Both the position numbers and the translations under genes were made by a program. DNA of 64,000 nt from Lujinxingia vulgaris (lineage in GTDB: Bacteria > Myxococcota_A > Bradymonadia > Bradymonadales > Bradymonadaceae). Positions 18,464 to 28,312 of this stretch are shown one piece after another. Numbering within the stretch: position 1 is the stretch's first letter; the number at the start of each line of letters is the position of its first letter. The notes under the pieces are model-generated. The model saw only the letters and a program-made list of their open reading frames with translations, searched no databases and was not told the DNA's origin. Location: NCBI RefSeq assembly GCF_007997005.1, contig NZ_VOSL01000146.1, positions 25,566 through 89,565 of the forward strand, in the 5' to 3' direction.

Positions 18464-19813
18464 TCATTCGGCCTCAGCCGGCGGCTCATAACGCATCAAC
18501 AACGCGTTGGAAGCGATCGGGACGTTGCCCGAGGGCATGGGGAATTCGCGTTGGGGTTCGAAGGGATCGGGTACAACGATGATCTTATAAGACGCCATCT
18601 CTTCGGTGAGCTCGAAGGTTATGGGGAGCTTCACGCCGCGCTCCTCTTCCCAGACCGGGTCGAGTCCCTCGATGGAGGGCGGCTCGAGCAGGAACATGTC
18701 AATGACCTCCTCGTTGCGCAGCACGTAATAGAGGTTCTGGCCGGTGGTGTGCGTGTGACGTAGGCCACCATTAACGGTGAAAAAGTCGAGGGTGACGGTG
18801 GGCTCATTGAAGACGAACTCTTTCGTGAGCTCGCCGGTGGGGAAAGCGTCCTCCCAAACCCAGTTGTACTGGCGCCAGTCGAAACGATCGGTGGGTGGGG
18901 CGAGGAACATGAGATTGAGCTCTTGCACGTAGCCCCAGGGGCTGGCGTCTTCCCAGGGGACGGCGTCGTCCTGGCGATCTTCGATGTCGGCGTGGGATTT
19001 GAAGTCGTAGCTGCCGTAGTACACCGTATAAGTGCGATGGAGTTCCGAGTTTCGCACGTGAATGAAGCTGTTTCGTTCGGCAAGAAAGCGACGTTCAGGG
19101 TGTTCGCGCCAGATGGGCAAGATGAGAAGTTGCACGTTATAAGTGCCTTTTTCAGGAAAGGCCCAGGGGGGAATGACGAAGGTGGAGTTAAATGTGACGA
19201 AAGGCTCGCGATAAATTGTTTGCACGGTCGCGTAGTCGCTCTCGGGCCAGGACTCGATCTCCTCCATCGTGGGGAAGTGCGGCTCGTGGATCTCGACGTA
19301 ACGGATCGGTAGGTAGCGGCCTTCGTGCAGGGCAACGACTTGAAACTCGCCAGGCAGCCACCAGTGAGCGTCGCTCTGGGTGAGTGCGGTATCGAGAACG
19401 AGATATTCCCCGTCAAAAAGCCAGACTTCTTTCATCCCTGCTGAGTAAGGGATGTGGTTTCGCATACCCATTGAGAAACGGAAGAATACGCCTTCCACAC
19501 ATGACGCGTCGCATGAGTATGTTTGGGGTAGTGAGCCGTAGCCGATGTTGCAGTCTTCATCTGGTGCAGGTTTTTGAAAGTCTGCGTCTTCCGTCATGAC
19601 GTCGCGGTTGCAGGTCTCGGCGTCCGGTTCGGTCTGCACATCAAGATCTTCTGGCGTCGCATCGAAGGGGGGGGCTGCATCAACTACCAGGTTAACATCA
19701 TCGGTGTTTTCTGGAATGTAGATGGGTTGCTGTGGCTCTTGTGTGCAGCTAAATAAAATAACCGCGATAACTAATGGGGGCGACAGAGATACAACGTGTG
19801 CAAGTGATGGCAT
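18464..19813 (-). CDS. Predicted lipoprotein of unknown function
   Basis: The 449-residue protein starts with a hydrophobic segment ending in VILFSC, so Cys23 could be lipidated (Phe at -2 is not ideal). An Asp/Glu/Pro-rich low-complexity linker (about 24-75) follows, as in many surface lipoproteins of this group, then a cysteine pair region (TYSCDASC) and a globular part rich in aromatic residues. I recognise no enzyme motif. The region is less GC-rich than its surroundings, and the next gene upstream is also an orphan exported protein, so recent acquisition is possible. Confidence 0.7.
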   Translation of the reverse strand: MPSLAHVVSLSPPLVIAVILFSCTQEPQQPIYIPENTDDVNLVVDAAPPFDATPEDLDVQTEPDAETCNRDVMTEDADFQKPAPDEDCNIGYGSLPQTYSCDASCVEGVFFRFSMGMRNHIPYSAGMKEVWLFDGEYLVLDTALTQSDAHWWLPGEFQVVALHEGRYLPIRYVEIHEPHFPTMEEIESWPESDYATVQTIYREPFVTFNSTFVIPPWAFPEKGTYNVQLLILPIWREHPERRFLAERNSFIHVRNSELHRTYTVYYGSYDFKSHADIEDRQDDAVPWEDASPWGYVQELNLMFLAPPTDRFDWRQYNWVWEDAFPTGELTKEFVFNEPTVTLDFFTVNGGLRHTHTTGQNLYYVLRNEEVIDMFLLEPPSIEGLDPVWEEERGVKLPITFELTEEMASYKIIVVPDPFEPQREFPMPSGNVPIASNALLMRYEPPAEAE

Positions 19814-19831
19814 ATTGTCCCTTTTTTTTAA

Positions 19832-19875
19832 AAGCCCCCCTGTCGGGAGTTAGACCGTTCTCCTTAGGGGGGCTT
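19832..19875 (-). terminator. Long-loop inverted repeat between two lipoprotein genes
   Basis: AAGCCCCCC (19832-19840) and GGGGGGCTT (19867-19875) pair over 9 bases around a 26-base loop. On the minus strand the right arm runs into CTTTTAAAAAAAA. It lies just after the stop of the upstream lipoprotein gene, so it probably ends that transcript; it could also form a 5' hairpin for the next gene. Confidence 0.5.
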
Positions 19876-19885
19876 CGGCCGATAA

Positions 19886-21071
19886 TTAGAGGTCACAATG
19901 ACCATAGGTAACATTATCGGTCTTCACACGTTCCGAGTCGAACTCCCATGGACTGTATTTGAAAACGGCGTCTCCGGTGGCGCAGGCCTGTGAGTTTCCG
20001 TTCGGGGTCCTGGAGTTGGGAACTGAATAGTAGCCTACATCGATCGCGCTGACGTCTTCGAGGTTGGCAATTTCGCGGCCAATTCGGGGGTACGTGCCGC
20101 CATCCCGGAACACCTTCATGTCGAGAGTGAGTTCGTCGGCCGGCGAGCAAACCCGCTCCGCCATGAAGGGGGTCAGGCTGATGACGGTGTAGGTGCAAGG
20201 GTAGGCGTTGGGAACGTAGCAATCCACCACGTCCTTGATCTGCGAGTAGGATTCGCCGGGCCAGTAGATGTCGCTCCAGGACTGGGGGGGCAGGCCCTCG
20301 TTATTGGCGTTCCACTCGCCGTGGAACATGTTGAGGTAGGCGCGCCATTTGCCGGACTGGGGCACAAGCTCGATGCCGTCGACCCATTCGGTAGCGGGCC
20401 ACAGGTTCAGTTGGGAGGACTGCTGCAGGTTGAGCGCCACGCCGATGTTGGTGTTGAGCGCGTTGACGGTAGCGGTCTGCGCGGCGTTGAGTTTGGCGTA
20501 GTCGATGGCGTAGCTGTGGAAGCGCTCGGGGTGATGGAGCTGCTTGGTGACGTTGACGCCATCGATGTAGATCTGGCCTTTTTCATCGGAGAGGGCGTCG
20601 TAGACGAAGACGCCGGTGGATGAGGTCAGCGGGAGGCCGTTGGCGTCGGTCTTGAGGCTGGAGCCCACCGTGGTGAGGAAGTAGGAGTTGTTGTGGACAT
20701 CGACGCCGACGAGGTCGGAAAGAGTGTCGAGGTAGTGCTCGAGCGAGGTGTAGTGTCCCTGTCCCGGAGCGGTGGGGATGACGCCGCCGTTGAGGGCGTC
20801 GACATCAATGTACACGCGGTAGTCGATGCCGGGCTGGCCATCGGTCTTCACGGTGCGCCAGGGCGGGGTTTTGAAGTTGTCTTGCCAGTTGGAGAGGTTG
20901 TCGAGAGGGATGAGGGTGGAGACGGTGCGGCACTGGCTCTCGGAGGCCTGGGCGACGCTGCGGATCACGTCGCTGGATTCGAGCTCAGGCGACGTGCTTT
21001 CACCACAAGCCCCCCCCGAAAAGGGTAAGGAATGCGCCAAGTGCAAGCAGTTTGGTGCGAGAAACAACCAT
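19886..21071 (-). CDS. Predicted lipoprotein with frameshift at a G8 tract in the lipobox
   Basis: An ATG at 21071 with a perfect GGAGG seven bases upstream opens a classic signal peptide, MVVSRTKLLALGAFLTLF. A run of eight G (minus strand, 21017-21010) then puts the frame into an early TGA. With seven G the signal reads on as GGACGEST, a lipidation-type Cys, and continues in frame for a protein of about 394 residues ending at 19886. The mature part (for example WSDIYWPGESYSQIKD, several cysteines near the C-terminus) is not recognised. A long open frame extending upstream to 21358 has no ribosome site and an implausible sequence. Either the gene switches by slippage, is newly broken, or the run was misread. 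Confidence 0.75.
21010..21017 (-). repeat. G8 homopolymer tract at the lipobox
   Basis: Eight consecutive G on the coding strand at the junction of signal peptide and mature protein. Loss of one G restores the lipoprotein frame; the annotated length puts it off. Confidence 0.9.
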
Positions 21072-21380
21072 GATGCTACCTCCAAAAAGATAAAATTATC
21101 CAACGACTCGCCACCACTGGCGAGACATCTGAATTCACCTCCCCCACTCGGAGAGTACGAATTATGTTTCGGAGGGTAATAACCCTCTTGAGGGGGGGTC
21201 AAATCTAAGAGGGTGTTTGTTGCAATTCTTTTCAATCCTCCAACGTCGGCGATGCGATGCCGATGGTCCAGGCGGTGCGAGAGGTTCTCTCGGCGGTTGT
21301 GAAAAACGCCCACAGCCCTATGATGGCCGCGCAAGACAGCCGATGATTCTTTCACCATGCGACTTTCTGAGGAGTGAGCG
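21072..21380. other. Divergent intergenic region, locally AT-rich
   Basis: This 309-base gap separates the frameshifted lipoprotein from the cystathionine enzyme. It holds the lipoprotein ribosome site, an inverted repeat GAGGGT-AATA-ACCCTC (21172-21187) and a third copy of GAGGGT near 21209, which could be an operator, plus a plus-strand promoter candidate. The part from about 21080 to 21240 is clearly richer in A and T than the flanks. No gene is seen. Confidence 0.4.
21297..21324 (+). promoter_or_regulatory. Candidate promoter of the cystathionine enzyme gene
   Basis: TTGTGA (21297-21302), a 16-base spacer and TATGAT (21319-21324) point towards the ATG at 21381. The -10 element is good and the -35 moderate. 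Confidence 0.4.
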
Positions 21381-22547
21381 ATGCATAAGCCGGAACTCGA
21401 CTACGGCCAGATGGGCTTTGATACGCGGGCGATCCATGCTGGCCAGGAGCCCGACCCGTCCAACGGCGCGATCATGACGCCGATCTTTCAGACCTCGACC
21501 TACGTGCAGTCCTCGCCAGGGCATCACCAGGGCTTTGAGTACACGCGCACGCACAACCCGACGCGCAACGCGCTGGAGGACTGCCTGGCGAGCCTGGAGA
21601 AGGGCAAGCACGGGGTGGCGTTTGCCTCCGGGTGTGCCGCGACCTCGACGATCATGCACATGCTCAACGCGGGCGATCATGTGGTCAGCGGCGACGACGT
21701 GTACGGGGGGACCTACCGCCTCTTCACCAAAGTGTTTCGGCCGATGGGGATTGGCTTTAGCTTTGTGGATATGACGGACCTTGAGGCCTTTAAGGCGGCG
21801 CTGACGCCGGCGACGCGTCTTGTGTGGCTGGAGAGCCCGACCAACCCGATGCTCAAGATTTGCGACATCCAGGCCATCTGTGAGATCGCGCATGAGCAGG
21901 GCATTCCGGTGGTGGTCGACAACACCTTTATGAGCCCCTACTTCCAGAATCCGCTGCTTCTGGGCGCGGATCTGGTGGTGCACTCCACGACGAAGTTCAT
22001 CAACGGGCACTCCGATGTTGTGGGCGGTGTGGTGATCACCAACGACGATGAGGCTGCCGAGAAGTTGCGCTTCCTGCAGAACTCCATCGGGGCGGTGCCC
22101 GGGCCTTTTGATAGCTGGCTTGTGCTACGCGGTGTGAAGACGCTCGCGGTGCGCATGCGTCAGCATGCGGCGAACGCGCAGGTGATCGCCGAATATCTGG
22201 AGAAGCACGAGGCCGTGGAGAAGGTGCTTTATCCGGGGCTTGAGAGCCATCCGCAGCACGCGATCGCCAAAAAACAGATGTCGGGCTTTGGCGGCATGAT
22301 CACCTTCGTGCTGAAAGACGGTCTGGAGCCGGCGCGCACGATGTTGGAGCGCGTCAAGGTCTTTGCGTTGGCCGAGAGCCTGGGCGGGGTGGAGAGCCTG
22401 ATCGAGCATCCGGCGATCATGACCCACGCCTCGGTACCCCCGGAGGTTCGTGCGGAGCTGGGGATCAGCGATGGGCTGGTACGCCTCTCGGTGGGCATTG
22501 AAGATGTGCAGGATCTCGTCGCCGACCTGGAGCAGGCGCTGAGCTGA
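21381..22547 (+). CDS. Cystathionine gamma-synthase / gamma-lyase family PLP enzyme
   Basis: The 388-residue protein belongs to the Cys/Met-metabolism PLP family. Visible are TRAIHAGQEPDP near the N-terminus, YEYTRTHNPTRNALE-like residues at 53-66 (FEYTRTHNPTRNALE), ASGCAATS, the WLESPTNP stretch, VDNTFMSPYFQNPLLLGAD and the PLP lysine Lys205 in VHSTTKFINGHSDVVGG. Motifs alone do not separate the synthase (metB) from the lyase. It stands alone with a strong terminator after it; GAGGAG lies before the ATG. Confidence 0.92.
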   Translation: MHKPELDYGQMGFDTRAIHAGQEPDPSNGAIMTPIFQTSTYVQSSPGHHQGFEYTRTHNPTRNALEDCLASLEKGKHGVAFASGCAATSTIMHMLNAGDHVVSGDDVYGGTYRLFTKVFRPMGIGFSFVDMTDLEAFKAALTPATRLVWLESPTNPMLKICDIQAICEIAHEQGIPVVVDNTFMSPYFQNPLLLGADLVVHSTTKFINGHSDVVGGVVITNDDEAAEKLRFLQNSIGAVPGPFDSWLVLRGVKTLAVRMRQHAANAQVIAEYLEKHEAVEKVLYPGLESHPQHAIAKKQMSGFGGMITFVLKDGLEPARTMLERVKVFALAESLGGVESLIEHPAIMTHASVPPEVRAELGISDGLVRLSVGIEDVQDLVADLEQALS

Positions 22548-22575
22548 TCCGCGACGCTTGATGCTCTTGAGAACC

Positions 22576-22613
22576 AAAAACGCCGGCGCCCTATTGGACG
22601 CCGGCGTTTTTTG
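22576..22613. terminator. Bidirectional rho-independent terminator
   Basis: AACGCCGGCG (22579-22588) and CGCCGGCGTT (22599-22608) form a GC-rich hairpin flanked by A5 on one side and T6 on the other. It lies between the convergent ends of the cystathionine enzyme gene and tamB and can end both transcripts. Confidence 0.85.
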
Positions 22614-22646
22614 TGGTCGAGCGATGGCTGTGATGCGCGCTGCGGC

Positions 22647-25600
22647 TCAGTACACGTCCCAGAAGATGTTGGCGCCGCCCTCATTGCGGTCGGTGTAGGT
22701 GAGCTCGACCATCCAGCGGGGTAAGAAGTGATACTCCACGCGGACGATGTTGGTGGCGTCGTCTTCCTCGCCGCCGAACTGCACGCGGTAGGAGACGAAG
22801 ATGTCGTTGGTGATGTACTTGCCGAACTCCAGGCGGCCGCCCTGGAGGCCGCCGTCGCCGGGCTCCAGTCGGAGCACGTCGACCGGAACGGTGCCGGCGA
22901 GCTGATCCTGGAGCAGGCCGAAGAAGAGCCCGCTCACGGCGCCAAGGGCCTGGTTGGCGACGCCCTCATCCTGGCCGACGTCGCCACGGCTGGGGGGACG
23001 CCCGGTCATCAGCACAAAGAGGATCTCGGTGTCGGTCATCGCCGGGTCGCTCTGCAGAAGAAGCTGCGGGTTATCGGCGCTGCCGCTGATGCGGAAGATG
23101 ATGCGCGGGTCGCCCTCGGAGGGCGGGCCGAGCGACTGGGTGATGGACCGGTCGAGCTCGTAGGTGGCTTCGAGCTGCAGGCGGGGGTTGGGCGGGGTGG
23201 CGCCGGTGAAGACGACTTCGCTGGGTTCGACGATGAAGCGTCGTCCCAGAAACTCGAGATCGCCGCGGATGGCCTCGGCCGAGCCCGTGAGTGAGACGTT
23301 GGTGCCGGCGAGCAGCGCGACGATGTTGGCCTGAATGTTGACGTCGCCGATGGGGTGACGCACCCAGGCGTTGCGGTCGACGGTCACGTTGACGCGCAGG
23401 TTCAACGCGCCGGGGTCGCTTAAGTCGCGGTTGGCGAGTTCGCTGGCGTCGGTCTGATCTTTGGTCTGGTTTCGGTTGCTCCCGTCCATGATGACAATGT
23501 CCGGGTCGAGCTCGGTGGTGTGCAGGCCCTGCTCCTGATTGTCGGTGAGGACGACCTCGAGGCCCGCGACGTTGACGTTGATGTTGCCCGGTGATCCCCG
23601 CAACGAGCCGCGCGCGGTGGTGGTGGTGCTGACGTAAACGGGGAAGTCGACGGCGAGCCCGGCGAGGTTGAATTCTTTTGCCTCCAGGCGGAGGTCGACC
23701 TCGTCGGGGATGAAGCGCTCGTGGCCCACCGAGCCGGTGAGCGTGGCGCGGCTGGGGCCGTCGTTGAGCACGAAGGTGTTGATGTCGAGGGTGTCGTTGT
23801 CGAGCGCGATGTCGGCGTCGATGTCGACAAAACGTCGTCCCAGAGGCACCAGCGTGATGGCGGCTTTGTCGAGGTTGAATTGCCCGTCGATGCGGGGTTC
23901 TTGCCAGTCGCCGCGGATCTTCAGGTCGGCCTTCAGGGTGCCCTCGGGCTCTTCGATGAGGTCCGAGAGGAGCTGGGTGGGCAGTACCTTGTCGAGCTCC
24001 ATCGGGTCGCTTTTGACGTCGACGCGCAGCTCGCCGGGGGCCTGCCAGTCGGCGCCGCTGGCCAGCGCGATGACGTCGAGGTTGATCGGCAGCGCGGCGG
24101 TCATGGTGGCGAGGTCGCTGTACTGGCGGCAGAGGCGCGCGTCGAGGTTGAGGAGGTTGTCTTCGCCCCGGAGCTCCATGCTGATGGTGCCGGTGGATCC
24201 GTCGCCCAGGCGGGTGTCGAAGAGGCCAGCACGGGCTTCCAGGCGCGGGGCGCGCAGGCTGCCGTCGAGGGTGATGTAGGCGGCGATGTCGCCGCGCACC
24301 CGGGCGAACTCGTAGTTGAAGGCGCTGAGTTTGGAGATGGGGAGCTGGCGCAGCTGGGCGCGGAAGTTCAGCGGGATGTCTTCGAGCGTCTCTCCGGCCA
24401 GGAGATCTTCGACAGGAAGGGGCAAGGAGCCGTCAGCGACGAGGATCTCGTCGGCGTCCCACTCAAAGCGCAGGCGCTCGACGTTGAGGCGACCCTCACC
24501 GAGGCGGGCGTTAAGATCGATGAACATGTCACGGAAGTGCGTCCAGCCGAGCTTTTGCAGACCGATGTCGATGCGGCCGGTGGGCCGGGCGACGGTCCCG
24601 TCGAGGTCGATGAGGATGGAGCCCTCGCCGGTGGCGTCAGCTTCGCGAAGTTGCTCCAGGGGGATGCGTTCTAAGTTGATGTCGGGGATGTCGACGAGCA
24701 GGCGCACCGGTAGCGTGAGGAAGGCGTCGCGCCAGAGGATCTCCTCGTCGGAGTAGCCGGTGGCCGAGCGCAGCCACTGGGCCAGGGGGAGGGCGGCGCT
24801 GGCACGCACCCGGGCGATGCGCTCGCTGCGCCAGTCGAGGTTGATGCGGGTGTCGAGCCCGCCGCGGCGGCCCCGCGGTGGGCTGTAGGTGGTCTGGGTG
24901 GCCAGATCGATGCTGCGCAGCGAGATGAAGTCGCCGTTGACCTCGCCAGAGAACTGAAGCCCCTGGGCGTTAAGGTCGACTTCGAGGTTGGGGTTCTCCA
25001 ACGATCCCGACCAGCGGATGCGACCGTTGACGTCGCCCTCGATGCCGTAGTCGTTGAGGATGGGCAGGGGCTGGTGGAAGTCGCGCAGAGTGATCTCGGC
25101 CAGATCGAGGTTAAGCCGAAAGTCTTCATCCCAGTCGATGGCGTAGTCACCGTTGAGGTTGAAGCTGACCGGGAGGGTGGCGCTCATCTCGAGGATGTCT
25201 TGATCGTAGGCGCTCAGTGTGACTTCGGGGATGCGGGCCTGGCCATCGGCGTAGTTGGCGGCAAGCGTGAGGTTGAAGGGGCCTTCGCCCTCATAGGTCA
25301 GTTCGGAGGCGTCGGTCTGAAGATCGACGGTGGGGTTGGAGGCGGTGCCTCCCAGCGCCAGGGCCAGGTCGATCTGACCGCCGATGTCGGGGAGCTGATC
25401 GAGGTGGAAGTCGCGCGCGAGTTCGCCGGGGGCGACATTGCGCAGGCCGATCTCCAGATCCTGGGAGCGCCCGGGGGTGAACGTGCCGTGGGCGCGTATG
25501 GACTGGTTGCTGTCCTGGCGGTTGAGCTCCACGTCGTCGAGGGTCAGGCGACGCCCGTCGAAGTTGAGGCGAGACTCTTCGGTGGTCTCCCAGCGGGTGA

Positions 25601-28052
25601 GGTCGCTGGCGAGGTGGAGCTCGGTGAGGGTGAGATCGGTGTAGCGGCGACGATGTTGCACGGTTGCGCCCACGTCGTAGCGACGTGTGGCGTCGCGCCA
25701 GAGCTCGGCTTCGAGGCGCGCAGTGTCGCCGGAGGCCATGGCCAGACGAAGGTCGGCGCGCTCGAAGGTTTCGGTACCGAAAGTGATCTCATTGAGCTGC
25801 AGGCGCACATCGCCCAGGGGGGCGTCGAGTTGTCCGCGGAGGTCAAGTCCCACGGCGGCCGAGGCGATGGTGGCGTTGGAGGCCGGGGCGCGCAGGGCGT
25901 CGGCGGAGAGCTCGCCCGCCAGGGTGAAGGCGCGAAGGGACTCGAAGGGATCGCTTCCGCTCCCGAGGCGGGCGGTGGCGCGGAGGTCGCCCTCCAGCTG
26001 GTCGACGGAGGCGTCCGGCGTGGCGATGCCGGAGGCCCCAAGGCGCAGGCGTGACTGCAGGGAGCGGGGGGCGTCGGGGCGCTTCTGGCTCGTGGCGCGT
26101 AGCGATGCTCGCTCCAGGCGATTGTCCTGAACGCGAAGGTTGGTGAGGTCGATCCGCAGGTCGTTGTTCAGGTCAGTGAGGCTGGCCAGCGGGTCGTCGA
26201 GGGGAAGTTGAAGCTCGATGCGGCCCTGGTCGCGTGCGCGCAAGGTGCCCAGGCTCATGCCGTCGAAGCGCACCCCGGCCGCTCGGGCGTCCAGGGTGTA
26301 GCGGCCGCGGTAGCGGTCGGTGGCGGTCTCCACGCGCTCCAGATCGGCGGTCAGGGTGCCGCGGCTGTTGTTGATGACGATGTCAAAGGCGTCGAAGCCT
26401 TCAAAGCGCCACGACGCGTCGAGATCGAGGGCGCGGGCGGCCTGAAGGAGGTCGCTGTGCTCGGGGTTAAACGTGGCGTCGAGATCGACGGCCAGATCGG
26501 CGGTGACTGGCGGTGTGCCTGTGAGGTCAGCGGTGCGTTCGGCCTGAGCGGGATCGGCGGTGGTACGCACGACGGCGCGGGCGCGGCCTTCCGGGTCGAG
26601 GTGCGCCGAGGCGAAGAGGTTGAGGTAGGGGGAGAGCGCGGCAAGGCGTTGGGCGCGGATGTCGCCCTCGGAGAGATCGCCGGCCAGGTAGGTGAGCGAG
26701 GCTTCGTAGGAGTCGTAGCGCGTCTCATCGAGGCGGGCGCGCAGGCCGGTGTGCAGCGTCTGTGGGTCAAAGCCCATGCCCATGACCTGAGCGCGGAGGC
26801 GCGTGGTGAGGGGCGGGAGGTCGAGTCCGGGGGTCAGTGTGGCGGTGTCCAGGCGCGGCGTGCTCAAGGTGGCCAGGTAACGGGGCGTCTCGGAGGTGAT
26901 GTCGGCGAGTTGTGCACTGAGCCGAATGGGCTCATCGATGCCAGGGAGGTGTACTTCGGCCAGCGCGCCGAGCTGGTCACTGCCGCCGATGCGTGCGCTC
27001 AAGCGAAGATCGCCTGGCAGGCCGAGATCCTGTCCGCTGAAGCGCTCCAGGGTGGCCGCCGGGAGGGTCAGAGTGTCGAGGTGTGCGGAGAGTTCTTGAA
27101 AAGGCGGCGTGGCGTTGTCGACATCGTCGCCGGGCTCGGCGTTCGCGTCGGCGGGCGTCTCGGGCAGGATGAGGGTGGCGCGTAGCGCGCTGAGCGAGAG
27201 GAGGTCGTCGAGCTTGAGCGCGCCGAGCTCGACGTGCGTGAGGGTGTCGCTGATGCGGACCTCGCTTTCACCGAGGCTGATGGCAAGTGCGCTGGCGAGC
27301 CAGTCGAGCTCCGCGTTGACGTCAAAGCGGGTGAGGTTGGCGAGGATGTCGCGCTGGTAGAGGCTCGCGGAGGCCTCTGCGTTGAGATCGGTGAGGCTTG
27401 CGCTCAGAGGTGCGGCCGGAGCGCCGTCGGTCTGGGGGGAGGAGGCGTTCCAGGCGCCGCGCCAGAGTGTGGAAAGTTGGGCGGGGGTGTCGGATGCCTG
27501 AGTCAGGGCGTTGAGCAGCGTGTCGCGTTGTTGAAGGAGGTCGGGCGTGTCGGGTGATTCGGTGGCCTCGTCGACATAGGCCAACGTCGCGTTGTTGATG
27601 GCGACGCGTTCGACGAAGATCGGCGTGGCCAGAGGCTGGCTCTCTTCGTCGGAAGGGGGGGCCAGGGTGGTCCAGTTGAGGGCGCCGTCCGGGTAGGTGC
27701 GCACGACGAGCGCGGGGCGCTCCGCGGCGACCTCTTCGATGACCAGCTGCCCGCGGGTGAGCGAGCCCAGGGAGTAGGAGAGGGTGGCTTCGGGGATGAA
27801 GGCAGCGAGGTTGTCGCGACCATCGTAAATGGCGATATCGCGCACTGAAGCGCTTCCAAGCAGGGGGCCACTGAGCTCGCCGACCTCAATGCGGCCTTCG
27901 AGGGAGGTGTTGACGCTGGCGAGGATGCGTTGGACGAGCGGGTCCCGCACCGCGCCGATCTGAACGATGAGCAGCGCGAGCACGATCAGGCCGAGGATGA
28001 TCGCGAGGACCAACCCGAGCGCTTTACCAATTCTTATCATCCAGCGTTTCAT
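22647..28052 (-). CDS. tamB: TamB-family translocation/assembly module protein, AsmA-like giant
   Basis: The 1801-residue protein has one N-terminal membrane helix (about residues 10-32), a very long repetitive beta-rich middle that in this family forms a hydrophobic groove across the periplasm, and a C-terminal TamB domain. The end of that domain includes EVVFTGATPPNPRLQLEATY, the ILFVLMTGRPPSRGD segment and a final LTYTDRNEGGANIFWDVY. Family members move phospholipids between membranes or help insert outer-membrane proteins with TamA. No tamA/bamA homologue lies next to it here. It is longer than E. coli TamB (about 1260 residues). Confidence 0.9.
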   Translation of the reverse strand: MKRWMIRIGKALGLVLAIILGLIVLALLIVQIGAVRDPLVQRILASVNTSLEGRIEVGELSGPLLGSASVRDIAIYDGRDNLAAFIPEATLSYSLGSLTRGQLVIEEVAAERPALVVRTYPDGALNWTTLAPPSDEESQPLATPIFVERVAINNATLAYVDEATESPDTPDLLQQRDTLLNALTQASDTPAQLSTLWRGAWNASSPQTDGAPAAPLSASLTDLNAEASASLYQRDILANLTRFDVNAELDWLASALAISLGESEVRISDTLTHVELGALKLDDLLSLSALRATLILPETPADANAEPGDDVDNATPPFQELSAHLDTLTLPAATLERFSGQDLGLPGDLRLSARIGGSDQLGALAEVHLPGIDEPIRLSAQLADITSETPRYLATLSTPRLDTATLTPGLDLPPLTTRLRAQVMGMGFDPQTLHTGLRARLDETRYDSYEASLTYLAGDLSEGDIRAQRLAALSPYLNLFASAHLDPEGRARAVVRTTADPAQAERTADLTGTPPVTADLAVDLDATFNPEHSDLLQAARALDLDASWRFEGFDAFDIVINNSRGTLTADLERVETATDRYRGRYTLDARAAGVRFDGMSLGTLRARDQGRIELQLPLDDPLASLTDLNNDLRIDLTNLRVQDNRLERASLRATSQKRPDAPRSLQSRLRLGASGIATPDASVDQLEGDLRATARLGSGSDPFESLRAFTLAGELSADALRAPASNATIASAAVGLDLRGQLDAPLGDVRLQLNEITFGTETFERADLRLAMASGDTARLEAELWRDATRRYDVGATVQHRRRYTDLTLTELHLASDLTRWETTEESRLNFDGRRLTLDDVELNRQDSNQSIRAHGTFTPGRSQDLEIGLRNVAPGELARDFHLDQLPDIGGQIDLALALGGTASNPTVDLQTDASELTYEGEGPFNLTLAANYADGQARIPEVTLSAYDQDILEMSATLPVSFNLNGDYAIDWDEDFRLNLDLAEITLRDFHQPLPILNDYGIEGDVNGRIRWSGSLENPNLEVDLNAQGLQFSGEVNGDFISLRSIDLATQTTYSPPRGRRGGLDTRINLDWRSERIARVRASAALPLAQWLRSATGYSDEEILWRDAFLTLPVRLLVDIPDINLERIPLEQLREADATGEGSILIDLDGTVARPTGRIDIGLQKLGWTHFRDMFIDLNARLGEGRLNVERLRFEWDADEILVADGSLPLPVEDLLAGETLEDIPLNFRAQLRQLPISKLSAFNYEFARVRGDIAAYITLDGSLRAPRLEARAGLFDTRLGDGSTGTISMELRGEDNLLNLDARLCRQYSDLATMTAALPINLDVIALASGADWQAPGELRVDVKSDPMELDKVLPTQLLSDLIEEPEGTLKADLKIRGDWQEPRIDGQFNLDKAAITLVPLGRRFVDIDADIALDNDTLDINTFVLNDGPSRATLTGSVGHERFIPDEVDLRLEAKEFNLAGLAVDFPVYVSTTTTARGSLRGSPGNINVNVAGLEVVLTDNQEQGLHTTELDPDIVIMDGSNRNQTKDQTDASELANRDLSDPGALNLRVNVTVDRNAWVRHPIGDVNIQANIVALLAGTNVSLTGSAEAIRGDLEFLGRRFIVEPSEVVFTGATPPNPRLQLEATYELDRSITQSLGPPSEGDPRIIFRISGSADNPQLLLQSDPAMTDTEILFVLMTGRPPSRGDVGQDEGVANQALGAVSGLFFGLLQDQLAGTVPVDVLRLEPGDGGLQGGRLEFGKYITNDIFVSYRVQFGGEEDDATNIVRVEYHFLPRWMVELTYTDRNEGGANIFWDVY

Positions 28053-28312
28053 TCTAATCCAGCGCCAGGCGCGACATGAAGCGGCGCGTCATCTTCCCAG
28101 ATTCCAAAAGAGGCGCAAGGCCGGTGGCCCATGTGGTGAGTCGATGAGGGGGAGCGAGGCGGAGGTTGCGCGCGTCGGTGACACGGCGTTACGATAACAC
28201 GCGTGAGACGATGTCCAGGATACTATGAGCATTTCACGTGAGGATCGGTTTTCCGGGCCCACGCATGGACGTGTAGAAGGTTGACGCGTCCGCAAGATTG
28301 AGGAGGCAGGTG

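Noticed and set aside
21072..21358. Upstream part of the long minus-strand frame reading into the lipoprotein body
   Set aside because: No ribosome site or signal peptide, and basic His/Arg-rich sequence; a GGAGG and a signal peptide lie at 21071 in the other frame.
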